Of a stretch of DNA of 64,000 bases, positions 9,228-17,483 are shown piece after piece. The notes beneath the pieces are model-generated. The model was given only the letters and a program-made list of their open reading frames with translations, had not been told where the DNA came from and ran no database searches. Source of the stretch: Novosphingobium sp. MW5 (lineage in GTDB: Bacteria; Pseudomonadota; Alphaproteobacteria; Sphingomonadales; Sphingomonadaceae); contig JAPCWB010000001.1 of assembly GCA_025938935.1 (NCBI GenBank), forward strand, positions 2,852,001 to 2,916,000. Reading direction: 5' to 3'. A program made the translations under genes and the position numbers. Positions within the stretch are counted from its first letter, which is position 1; each line of letters opens with the position of its first letter.

Positions 9228-10300
9228 CTACCCCCTGTATCCGTAATAGGAACCGAAACGGCGGCCCGAGGGGCTGAAATGCACCCCGTTGAGCAGCAGC
9301 TGGATGTTCGGGCAGGCCGAAAGCAGCGAAATCGCGTCTTCCAGGGCGCCTTGCCCGGTCTTGTCGCACCGGGCGACCAGAACGGCCTGACCGGCATACT
9401 TGGCAAGTTCGGCTGCGGGCGATGCCGCCAGAGCCGGGGGGAATCGAAAATGACGATCCGGTTCGGCGCGCCCTGCACCAGCCGGTCGAGCACTTCGGCG
9501 GTGTGCGAGGACGCGAGCTGCTCGGTATCGCTGTTGGTCATCGTGCCGGCCGGCAGGACATAAAGCCCGCCGACATCTGTGCCGATCACGCAGTCCGCCA
9601 CATCGATCGAGGGATCGGTCAGCGCGTCCATCAGCCCCTTGCCGCCCGGCAGGCCGAGCGTGGAGAGCACCGAAGGCTTGGCAAAGTCCGCGTCCACCAG
9701 CAGGACTTCGCTTTCCTTCTCCGCCGCGATCGACAGGGCCAGATTGACCGAGGTGTAGGTCTTTCCCTCACCCGGCAGAGGCGAGCAGACAAGAATGCGC
9801 TGCGCCGCATAGCCCATGCCGCCGCGCGCCAGTTCCTTGGCCTGGAGCAGGAGCTGCCGCTTGACGATGCGGAATTCCTCGAGAAGGCCGGACACGCCGC
9901 CTTCGGGCTGGATCATGCCTTGCTGGCGCAGCAGAGTCCGATCGATCTTGTGGCGCGGGCCGTTGAACTGGACCGGCTCGACAGCAATCGCGGGAGCAGC
10001 CGGGGCGACTTCTGCCCTGGACGCCTCATCGATACGTTCAAGCCGCACCGGAGCAGGCTCTGGAGCGGCAGCAGCAACCGGCGCAACCGGTGCCGCCGGT
10101 GCCACCGGAGCAACACCTTCCGGCTGCTCTTCCATGCGGCGAACCTTGCGCATCTGGCGGCGCGGCGGGATCAGCTCAGCCGGGATCGGCATGCCGCCCA
10201 GCGAGGCGAGGTCGAGCCCTTCGCTCGCGCGTTCGAGCGAGGACTTGCGGCGCACCGGCAAGGCTTCGTCAGGCAGGGGGATCTTGGTATGTTCGGTCAT
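9228..10300 (-). pseudogene. XrtA-system tyrosine autokinase (BY-kinase), single frameshift
   Basis: Residues 1-285 are in one frame: a Pro/Ala-rich linker at about 60-108, Walker A PLPGEGKTY near 174-182, Walker A' VLLVDAD near 199-205 and Walker B IVIFDSP near 282-288. The frame then shifts at a six-base G run (9436-9441 on the top strand). With one base added it continues as SPPALAAS and ends at 9228 with a tyrosine-rich tail (GSYYGYRG), the autophosphorylation site of this family. The restored length is about 357 residues. BY-kinases cycle with the chain-length protein to control polymer length at the inner membrane. As given, the shifted frame reads straight into the beta-barrel gene. 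Confidence 0.9.
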
Positions 10301-10310
10301 CGTTTCCCCC

Positions 10311-11832
10311 TCACGCCACCATGCCGACCTGGATCATCTCGGACACCAGCAGCAGGACGAAGACGCCCACCAAGGCGACGCAGCCCGCGTAGAACTGCTT
10401 CATCCGCTTGCGGCGCAGCGCGCGTCCGGCTTCGTTCAGCGTCTGGCTGATCGAGCCGAGCACCGGCAGGCCGAGCGAGCGTTCCAGCTTTGCCGTGGTG
10501 GCAAAGGTCGAGCGCAACTGGCCGACGGCAAAGGCAGCGCCGATACCGGCACCAATGCCCACGACCAGCACACCAAACAGCAGCAGTGGCCGGTTCGGCG
10601 CCGAAGGACCGCGCGGGCTGGTCGGCGGATCGATGATCTGGAACTTGGCCGTGCCCTGTTCGGTCTCAACCTGCCCGCGCAGGCGCAGTGCCTCTCGGTC
10701 GGCCAGCAGCTTGTCGTACTGGGTCTTGAGTACGTCGTAGTCACGGCTGATGCGTTGGGCCTCGGCTGCGACTTCGGGGTTCTGGATCTGCTTGGCCATG
10801 ACCTGCGACATTTCGCTCTGCACGGCGGCACGGCGCGCCTGGAGCGCCTGGACATTGGCCTGGCGTTCGGCGCGGATCGACACGAGCGAGGAATAAGCCG
10901 GGTTCGGTTGGCCCGAGGGACCTCCCTCGTTCGCAGCGGCAGCGCGCAGCGAGGCGATCTGGTTCTTGATCGTGATGACGTCCGGATGATTGTCCGTCAG
11001 GCCGCGCGCGCGCATGCCCGCAAGCTGGCCCTGCGCATCGGCAAGGGCACCCTTTGCACCGCCGGTGGGGGCAAGGCCTTGGATCGTCTGCGGCGTACCG
11101 GCAAGCTGACCGTTGATTGCTGCCAGCGCGCTCTGGGCGGCGGCGAGGTCTGCATCGATTCCGCGCAGTTCGCTGCGGCTGGCTTCCATGCGCTGAAGGA
11201 CCGAAGCCCCGCCCTGCGCGAGTTCAGGGAAACGCGCTTCGAATTCGGTGCGCTTCTTCTCGGCTTCTTCCAGCGCCTTCTGGCGCGAGGCGAGCTGCTG
11301 ATCGAGGAATTCGATGTTCGAACCCATGGCCCCGCCCGCGCCGGTGAGGTTTTCCTCGCGGAAGATATCGATCAGCTTCTGGACGATGTCCTGCGCCAGC
11401 TTGGCGGTTTCGGCGTCGGACAGCGAACCATCACTGGCCACCGCGCTGATCTTGAACAGGTTGTCCTGCTCGCTCTCAACCTTGATTTTCTTGGCGAGCG
11501 ACTGGATCACCGATTCCATCTGCTTCGGCGTGGTCACGCCTTCGCCAAGGCGCGTGGAGCGGACGACCTTTTCGAGGTTCACCGCACCGGTCAGCGTCTG
11601 GCGGACGCGCTCGATGTCGCGCTTGCGGTCATTGACGCCCACGCCGATCTGTTCGGCCAGCGGATCGTCGAGATGTACGAAGATGCGCGCCTTCGATTCA
11701 TAGCTGTTCGGGATCATCGCCACGACCAGCCAGCCCAGCATGCAAACCGCCCAGTGCCACGGCCAGCACCACCCAGCGGCGATGCCAGACGCTGTAGACC
11801 GCAGAGCGGAGTTCGTCGAAGACCGAGTTCAT
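10311..11832 (-). pseudogene. XrtA-system polysaccharide chain-length determinant (Wzz/EpsF-like), single frameshift
   Basis: The probable ATG at 11832 begins MNSVFDELRSAVYSVWHRR and leads into the first membrane segment, but the frame is lost at a C run around 11750-11752. Removing one base joins it to the long frame beginning MLGWLVVAMIPNSYESKARI. The body contains the long coiled coil of the Wzz fold (about residues 150-360), the PxxP segment SPRGPSAPNRPLLL and two C-terminal membrane segments, the last near the end. The restored length is about 506 residues. It partners the tyrosine kinase to set exopolysaccharide length. A start at the internal ATG (11741) would delete half of the first transmembrane helix and is unlikely. 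Confidence 0.88.
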
Positions 11833-11855
11833 GTGTTCCCCTGCCCCCCGCGCTC

Positions 11856-12500
11856 TCAGAACGCGCTTTCAGGGATGATGATCACGTCACCGGGCATCAG
11901 CATGACGTTGGCCTTGCTTTCACCCTTCTTGAGCAGATCCCCCAGGCGCAGCGCGAATTCCTTCTGCGTGCCGGTCGACTTGTCGAAACGGATCAGCTTG
12001 GCCCGGTTGCCGGCGGCGAATTCGGACAGGCCGCCCACCGCGATCATCGCGTCGAGCAGAGTCATGTTGGCGCGGTAAGGCAGCGAGGCCGGCTTTTCGG
12101 TCGCGCCGATCACGCGGACCTGCTGGCTGAAGGTGCCGGCAAACTTGTTGACGATGACCGAAACCAGCGGGTCCTGGATATATTGCGAAAGCTGCAGCTT
12201 GATGTCTTCCGACAGCATCGAGGGCGTCTTGCCCACGGCCGGCATGTCGGTGATCAGCGGCGTGGTGATGCGGCCATCGGGGCGCACCTGCACATTCGCG
12301 CCGAGCTCGGGATTGCGCCAGACGAAGACGGTGAGCTCGTCGAGCGGGCCGATCACATATTCCTCGCCCGGGCCTTCCTGCATGGCGACAAAGCTCGCCG
12401 CAGGAAGCTGCGGACCGCTCGACGATCCGGCGCAGCCAGTCAGCATCATGCTGGCGACAGCTGTACCGGCAAGCAGCCGGGAGAAACGGTTGGTCGGCAT
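11856..12500 (-). CDS. XrtA-system polysaccharide export lipoprotein (Wza-like)
   Basis: A 214-residue lipoprotein with lipobox LTGC (Cys23), a Poly_export domain starting near YVIGPLDELTVFVWRNPEL, and an SLBB-type domain around VRVIGATEKPASLPYRAN. This is the TIGR03027-like outer-membrane export component, expected to form a periplasm-spanning channel with the chain-length protein. It is the first gene of the leftward XrtA operon, 23 bases ahead of the chain-length gene, so its 5' region (12501-12699) probably holds the operon promoter. The length is normal for the family. Confidence 0.92.
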   Translation of the reverse strand: MPTNRFSRLLAGTAVASMMLTGCAGSSSGPQLPAASFVAMQEGPGEEYVIGPLDELTVFVWRNPELGANVQVRPDGRITTPLITDMPAVGKTPSMLSEDIKLQLSQYIQDPLVSVIVNKFAGTFSQQVRVIGATEKPASLPYRANMTLLDAMIAVGGLSEFAAGNRAKLIRFDKSTGTQKEFALRLGDLLKKGESKANVMLMPGDVIIIPESAF

Positions 12501-12699
12501 AAAAGCACACCCTCAGTTGTGGCGGCTTTTCGTGTGCCGAGAGGACGGGCCCGTCCCATTCGTGCACATGGCAAGCCGCCAGTTCAGCAGCGGCTATCGC
12601 CAAAAAGGGTGAACATACCGTTATCCTTGAGCGGACATTCCGGTTTTCAGGCGGTTTTTTAGGGAGCGATCCCGAATCGGGACGGTTCAATCCTTAACC
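12501..12699. promoter_or_regulatory. Intergenic region upstream of the XrtA export operon with two palindromes
   Basis: About 200 bases lie between the decarboxylase stop and the export lipoprotein start. I see a perfect 14-base palindrome GGACGGGCCCGTCC at 12543-12556 and TCCCGA-A-TCGGGA at 12670-12682. The first lies about 43-56 bases upstream of the lipoprotein start and could be an operator; the second lies just after the leftward decarboxylase gene and could be a weak hairpin, but no T run follows it. No confident sigma-70 hexamers were found. Confidence 0.35.
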
Positions 12700-13926
12700 C
12701 TAAACGAGCATTTCGTGCGCCGGACCATGGCCCAGGAACATGGCCGGACTAGCACTCGCGCCATAGGCACCGGCGCAGAATATGGCGACGAGATCGCCCA
12801 CATCGGCGCGCGGGAAGCCAGCCTTGTCCGCCAGCTTGTCCATCGGCGTGCAGAGGCAGCCCACAATGGAGGCTTCTTCTTCGACCGGAGCATCGAACCG
12901 GCTGGCAATGGCGACCGGATAATTGCGCCGAACAACCGTGCCGAAATTGCCCGATGCGGCGAGCTGGTGGTGGAGGCCGCCGTCAGTAACGAGGAAAACC
13001 TCGCCATGGCTGACCTTGCGATCGACGATGCGAGTCAGATAAACTCCCGCCTCGCCAACAAGATAGCGGCCCAGTTCGATGTTGAAATGGGTATCGCGGA
13101 GCAGTTCCGGCAGGTCCGCAAGGCGCGCAGCAAGCGCCGTCCCCACTGCCTCAACATCTACCGGCTCGTCACCCGGGAAATAGGGAATGCCCATGCCGCC
13201 GCCCAGATTGCAGTGCGGCAGCGGCGCGCCGATCTCGCCGGCGAGCCGGGCCGCAAGGTCAATTGTCTGGCCCTGCGTCTCAATGATCGCGTCTGCCGAA
13301 AGCGCCTGACTGCCGGCGAAGATGTGCAGCCCGTGCCATTCCGCGCCTTCCTCGATAATCCGCCGTGCCAGGGCAGGTACGCGCTCGGCATCGACGCCAA
13401 AGGGCTTGGCCCCGCCGCCCATCTTCATACCTGAACCCTTGAGATCGAAATCGGGGTTCACGCGAATGGCGAGCCGCGGGGTCAGGCCCTCACGCTTGGC
13501 GATTGCCAAGGCGCGCTCGGCCTCGCCTTCGGATTCCAGGTTGAGCGTGACGCCATGGTGAATCGCCGCCATCAGCTCCGCATCGCGCTTTCCGGGGCCG
13601 GCAAAGCTGATTTTCTGGGGTGAGACACCGGCCTTGAAGGCCATGGTCATTTCGCCAGCCGACGCGACGTCGAAGCCATCGACGAGATTCGACATGACTT
13701 CAAGAACCGGGGCGAAAGGATTGGCTTTCAACGCAAAATGGATTGCCAGTCTGTCAGGCATTGCCGCGCGTAAGCGGGCAAATTTCGCCTCCAGCATTCT
13801 GCGAGAATAGACGAACAGCGGTGTTTCACCCGCGCGGGCAACAAGCTCGCTTGCCTTGTGTCCATCGATGGCCAGTTCGCCTTCGATAGCCGCAAATCCG
13901 GCCGGGATCGGACCTAGCGCCTTCAT
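12700..13926 (-). CDS. PLP-dependent decarboxylase, exosortase A system-associated
   Basis: A 408-residue group IV (alanine racemase-fold) decarboxylase related to diaminopimelate and ornithine decarboxylases. The PLP lysine is Lys67 in HFALKANPF. CNLGGGMGIPY and ELGRYLVGEAG are the phosphate-binding and adjacent loops, and GCLCTPMD supplies the C-terminal active-site Cys and Asp. The match is to the TIGR03099-like XrtA-associated subfamily, not LysA. The ATG at 13926 overlaps the ligase stop (ATGA). The context suggests it decarboxylates an amino acid or an acyl-ACP-bound amino acid made with the neighbouring ligase and ACP; the substrate is unknown. Confidence 0.9.
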   Translation of the reverse strand: MKALGPIPAGFAAIEGELAIDGHKASELVARAGETPLFVYSRRMLEAKFARLRAAMPDRLAIHFALKANPFAPVLEVMSNLVDGFDVASAGEMTMAFKAGVSPQKISFAGPGKRDAELMAAIHHGVTLNLESEGEAERALAIAKREGLTPRLAIRVNPDFDLKGSGMKMGGGAKPFGVDAERVPALARRIIEEGAEWHGLHIFAGSQALSADAIIETQGQTIDLAARLAGEIGAPLPHCNLGGGMGIPYFPGDEPVDVEAVGTALAARLADLPELLRDTHFNIELGRYLVGEAGVYLTRIVDRKVSHGEVFLVTDGGLHHQLAASGNFGTVVRRNYPVAIASRFDAPVEEEASIVGCLCTPMDKLADKAGFPRADVGDLVAIFCAGAYGASASPAMFLGHGPAHEMLV

Positions 13927-15485
13927 GCCGCCACCGCCTGATCGAGTTCCTGGGCAAGACCTGCCCGATCGATCTTGCCGTTGGGACCAATCGGCATGGC
14001 ATCGCGCCAATGAATGACTTTCGGCTGCATGAAATTCGGCAAATCCTGCATGAGTTTACGGGGAAGTTCTTCCCTGAAATCTGAAGCGCCGGGAGAGGCT
14101 CGCACGACGAGATGGACTGCCTGACCCAGCCGGACATCCTTCACGCCAAGCGCCACGGCCTCGGCCACCAGTCCGGTGGCAATCGCCGCCTCTTCCACTT
14201 CCTGCGGGCTGATGCGGTTGCCGGCGCTCTTGATCATCGCATCGCGGCGGCCGACGAAATAGAGCAGGCCATCGGCATCGCGCCTGACCCGGTCGCCCGA
14301 CCAGACTGCCATGCCGCCATAGCGCGAGGCGGCGGGTGCGGGTTTGTAGCGTTCGGCAGTGCGCTCTGCATCCTGCCAGTACCCTTGCGCCACCAGTGGG
14401 CCGCAGTGAACCAACTCGCCCTCCTCACCGTCCGCGGTTAACTCCCCATCGTCCCCGATGACGAGGATTTCCGCGTGCGGGATCGCCTTGCCCATCGATG
14501 TCGGATGGCTGTCAATCAGCGCCGGATCGAGGAAGGTGGAGCGGAAGGCCTCGGTCAGGCCATACATGGCAAACAGCCGCGCCTGCGGGAACTGCGCGCG
14601 CAGGCGGCGGACAAGGTCTTCGGTGAGCGCGCCGCCCGAATTGGTCAGGCGGCGCAGTTTCGCGGCGGTTTCGCCGGGCCAGTCGAGCTCGGCCAGCTGA
14701 ACCCAGAGCGGCGGGACAGCGGCAAGCGTAGTGACGCCGTGCCTCTCGATCGATTTCACTACATCGCGCGGCGTCAGGTAATCAAGGGGAACAACCGAAC
14801 CGCCTGCGTACCAGGTCGAAAGCAGCTGGTTCTGCCCGTAGTCGAACGACAGCGGCAGGACAGCCAGGGTCACATCGTCCGCCGCAAGACCGAGATATGA
14901 GGCCACACTTTCCGCCCCCAGCCACATGTTGGCATGGCTGAGCATCACGCCCTTGGGACGCCCGGTAGAGCCGGACGTGTAGAGAATCGCTGCCAATTCA
15001 TCAGGATCGGACTGCGAAAGACCAAGGTAACCAGCAAATTCGGCGGCTCGCTCCAGCGCTTCGGCTTCTCCCACGAGCACTGCCCCGGTGGCATCGCCAT
15101 CTTCCAACGTCTGGAGCCGGGCGGGTGAGCCGATTAGCAGTTTGGTGCCGCTGTCCTCAAGGATATGCGCCACCTGCGCGCGCTTCAGCAGCGGATTGAC
15201 CGGTACATGGACCAGACCGGCCCGCGCTGCCGCCAGCGGCATCAGGCAAGTTAGCTCTCCCTTCGCCGCCCATGTCGCCACGCGCGCGCCCTTTTCGGGT
15301 ACCTGCGCCGCCAGCCATGCCGCAAGGCGGGAGATACGCGATCTTAAGTCCTTGTAGCTAAGCGTCTCCCCGCGCAGCACCAGCGCCGCCGCATCATCTT
15401 TGCCCCGCAAGGCAAGGTGATCGAGCGGTAGGATCGGTGAAGTCGGCGCGGAAGACACTTTTGGATTGGCTCCGGGGGCAAGCAT
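13923..15485 (-). CDS. Acyl-CoA ligase (AMP-forming), exosortase A system-associated
   Basis: A 520-residue ANL-superfamily adenylating enzyme. The P-loop YTSGSTGRPKG lies at residues 169-179, FAMYGLTEAFRST is the A5-like motif, SGDRVRRDADGLLYFVGRRD covers A7/A8, and the C-terminal lysine is in PNGKIDR. It belongs to the TIGR03098-like XrtA-associated group, presumed to activate a carboxylic or amino acid and load it on CoA or on the ACP at 16546. Translation is coupled to the decarboxylase. Its start is only 3 bases from that of the divergent GNAT gene, so promoter and ribosome-binding site must lie inside that gene. Confidence 0.9.
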   Translation of the reverse strand: MLAPGANPKVSSAPTSPILPLDHLALRGKDDAAALVLRGETLSYKDLRSRISRLAAWLAAQVPEKGARVATWAAKGELTCLMPLAAARAGLVHVPVNPLLKRAQVAHILEDSGTKLLIGSPARLQTLEDGDATGAVLVGEAEALERAAEFAGYLGLSQSDPDELAAILYTSGSTGRPKGVMLSHANMWLGAESVASYLGLAADDVTLAVLPLSFDYGQNQLLSTWYAGGSVVPLDYLTPRDVVKSIERHGVTTLAAVPPLWVQLAELDWPGETAAKLRRLTNSGGALTEDLVRRLRAQFPQARLFAMYGLTEAFRSTFLDPALIDSHPTSMGKAIPHAEILVIGDDGELTADGEEGELVHCGPLVAQGYWQDAERTAERYKPAPAASRYGGMAVWSGDRVRRDADGLLYFVGRRDAMIKSAGNRISPQEVEEAAIATGLVAEAVALGVKDVRLGQAVHLVVRASPGASDFREELPRKLMQDLPNFMQPKVIHWRDAMPIGPNGKIDRAGLAQELDQAVAA

Positions 15486-15488
15486 TCA

Positions 15489-16502
15489 TTGATCAGGGTT
15501 ACCTATCACGATGACCTTAAAGAAGTCCAAGCGGATGGACCGCTGGCTGGCCTGCTGGGCGATGGCGAAGCGCTGGCGCCGTTCGACAGGCTCGCCTGGT
15601 GGCGTAACCTCACGGAAAGCTGCGACATCCTCCCTCTGATCGCTGTCGCCCGCAGCGCCGACCAGCGCGCCGTGCTTGCCCTGATGCGCCGCAAGCGTTC
15701 GATCTTTGCGCTGGCCAACTGGTATTCGTTCAGGGTGAAGCCGCTGTTCACCAAGGGTGCAAGCCAAGCCGAGCTTTTGACCGAACTCGCCGCCGATCTG
15801 GCCGGGCAGGCACCCCACATCGTACTGGAGCCTCTGCCTAACGAGCATGGCGAGACCGACCTCACCGCCGCCTGCTTCCGCAAGTCCGGCTGGCTGGTCT
15901 TCCGTGAACAGAGCGACGTCAATCACGTCCTCCATGTGAGGGGCCGCTCCTTCGCCGAATATCTTGCCGGACGGCCGGGCCCGCTGCGCACCACTCTGAA
16001 ACGCAAGTCCGGCAAGGTTGCAGTGCAGTTGCTTGACCGTTTCGATGCCGATGCATGGGCGGCCTACGAGGCGGTTTATGCGCAAAGCTGGAAGCCGGAG
16101 GAAGGCTCACCCAAATTCCTCCGGCGTTTTGTCGAGGAAGAAGGCGCGGCAGGGCGCCTGCGCATGGCCATTGCCCGACACGATGGCGAACCGGTGGCCG
16201 CGCAGTTCTGGACCGTGGAGGGCGGCACCGCCTTCATCCACAAGCTTGCCCATACCGAAGCGTCAAAGTCGCTTTCACCCGGAACCACGCTGAGTGCAGC
16301 GCTTTTTGAATGGGTTATCGACCGCGACAAGGTGACCCTGATCGATTTCGGCACTGGTAACGATGGCTACAAGCGTGACTGGATGGAAGACGTTCGCCCG
16401 CGCTATCGCCTCACTATGTTCCGCCCCGCCTGGCCGCAAAACTGGCCCGCAATCGCCCGCATTGCGCTGCGCCGCCTTGCAGGAGGGGCAAAGCATGGTT
16501 AG
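15489..16502 (+). CDS. GNAT/FemAB-like N-acetyltransferase of the XrtA accessory module
   Basis: A 337-residue protein with the two-lobed GNAT fold used by BioF2/CelD-like proteins; the acetyltransferase core covers about residues 160-310 (AYEAVYAQSWKPEEGSPKF; LIDFGTGNDGYKRDWM). The only good start is TTG at 15489, with GGGGGC about 10 bases upstream. It is the first of four rightward genes (GNAT, ACP, hydrolase 2, hydrolase 1) divergent from the ligase and decarboxylase. It may acylate the product of that module using the ACP as donor, which is inference from gene order. The distance to the divergent ligase start is only 3 bases. Confidence 0.8.
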   Translation: MIRVTYHDDLKEVQADGPLAGLLGDGEALAPFDRLAWWRNLTESCDILPLIAVARSADQRAVLALMRRKRSIFALANWYSFRVKPLFTKGASQAELLTELAADLAGQAPHIVLEPLPNEHGETDLTAACFRKSGWLVFREQSDVNHVLHVRGRSFAEYLAGRPGPLRTTLKRKSGKVAVQLLDRFDADAWAAYEAVYAQSWKPEEGSPKFLRRFVEEEGAAGRLRMAIARHDGEPVAAQFWTVEGGTAFIHKLAHTEASKSLSPGTTLSAALFEWVIDRDKVTLIDFGTGNDGYKRDWMEDVRPRYRLTMFRPAWPQNWPAIARIALRRLAGGAKHG

Positions 16503-16545
16503 AGGCCCCGCCACGGCCACACGGCACGCTATGTTCGGGGAAGAC

Positions 16546-16806
16546 ATGAGCACCAATACCGACCGGGAACTGCGCCGCATCCTCGCCGATGTGCTGGGCC
16601 GGAAGCCTGAGCAGGTCGAAGCGTTCGATGCCGATACCGGCCTGTTCGGCCACCTGCCCGAACTCGATTCGATGTCGGTCGCCGGCTTGCTGACCGAGAT
16701 GGAAGATCGCCTTGGCTTCATCATCGACGATGACGAGATCGACGGGGAGCTGCTCGAAACCTATGGCTCCCTTCTCGCTTTTGCTGAGGCGAAACGCGCG
16801 GAATGA
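16546..16806 (+). CDS. Acyl carrier protein, XrtA accessory module
   Basis: An 86-residue acidic carrier protein. Ser42 in LDSMS is the expected 4'-phosphopantetheine attachment site, and the helical pattern and length match acyl or peptidyl carrier proteins. The ATG at 16546 has GGGGAAG 4 bases upstream; earlier in-frame ATGs overlap the GNAT gene and have poorer sites. The stop overlaps the start of hydrolase 2 (16803) by 4 bases. Placed between a GNAT protein and hydrolases, and near an adenylating ligase, it probably carries the acyl intermediate of the module rather than serving in housekeeping fatty acid synthesis. Confidence 0.9.
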   Translation: MSTNTDRELRRILADVLGRKPEQVEAFDADTGLFGHLPELDSMSVAGLLTEMEDRLGFIIDDDEIDGELLETYGSLLAFAEAKRAE

Positions 16807-17483
16807 CGCCGGCGACCTATCCGGTCGTGACAGCCAGCGGCGACAGCGCCGCCGAATTCGCGCTCAGCTTTGACAAGGGCCGCGCCCACCGGCTGCTGGT
16901 CGTCCCTGCTCTGTTCGACGAGGCCAACCGCCTCCGCCGCCTGACGATGGAAGTCATGCGGCGGCTCGATCACGCTGATATAGACAGCTTCCTGCCGGAC
17001 TTGCCGGGCTGCAATGAGAGCCTGCAACCGCTCGGCGCGCAGGACATTGCCGCATGGCAGCGCGCTATGGTCGCCGCCGCCCGCGAGTTTCGTGCCACCC
17101 GAGTGCTGGCAATTCGTGGCGGCGCGCTGGTGGTGCCGCGCTCGCTTCCCGGCTGGCGTTATGCTCCGACCGGCGGCGCCACGATCCTGCGGCAAATGCT
17201 GCGCATGCGCATCCTCTCGTCACGCGAGGCGGGGCGCGAAGAGACACAGGGCGGGCTGCTGGAGCAGGGCTTGACCGAGGGGCTGGAACTGGGCGGCTAC
17301 CGCCTTTCGCCCGCCATGCTGGCCGACCTTCAGGCCGCCATGCCGCCAGAAGAGACTGAGCAGACCATCATCGGACAGGACATGGTGGGCGGCGCGGCAT
17401 TGTGGCTGCGGGCTGAACCCGGCGAGGCGCCCGCGCAGGCCGATGCCCTCGCAGCGATCCTGACCGTGGGGATGAAGGCATGA
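16803..17483 (+). CDS. Exosortase A system-associated hydrolase 2 (alpha/beta hydrolase fold)
   Basis: A 226-residue protein of the TIGR03101-like family. It has an alpha/beta-hydrolase-like opening (HRLLVVPALFDEANRLRR, then DLPGCNES) typical of XrtA hydrolase 2. A canonical GxSxG nucleophile elbow is not obvious: the equivalent region reads VLAIRGGALVVP, so activity may be lost or unusual. The start overlaps the ACP stop and the stop overlaps hydrolase 1, so expression is likely coupled. Function is not known; an esterase, thioesterase or scaffold role toward the ACP-bound intermediate is possible. Confidence 0.85.
   Translation: MTPATYPVVTASGDSAAEFALSFDKGRAHRLLVVPALFDEANRLRRLTMEVMRRLDHADIDSFLPDLPGCNESLQPLGAQDIAAWQRAMVAAAREFRATRVLAIRGGALVVPRSLPGWRYAPTGGATILRQMLRMRILSSREAGREETQGGLLEQGLTEGLELGGYRLSPAMLADLQAAMPPEETEQTIIGQDMVGGAALWLRAEPGEAPAQADALAAILTVGMKA

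Noticed and set aside
9816..12662. A 948-codon open frame on the top strand across the kinase, chain-length and export genes
   Set aside because: It is antisense to well-recognised XrtA genes and has low-complexity Arg/Ala/Gly-rich composition typical of high-GC shadow frames.
12700..13926. Diaminopimelate decarboxylase (lysA)
   Set aside because: The fold is shared, but the motif details and linkage to ligase, ACP and xrtA point to the exosortase-associated subfamily.
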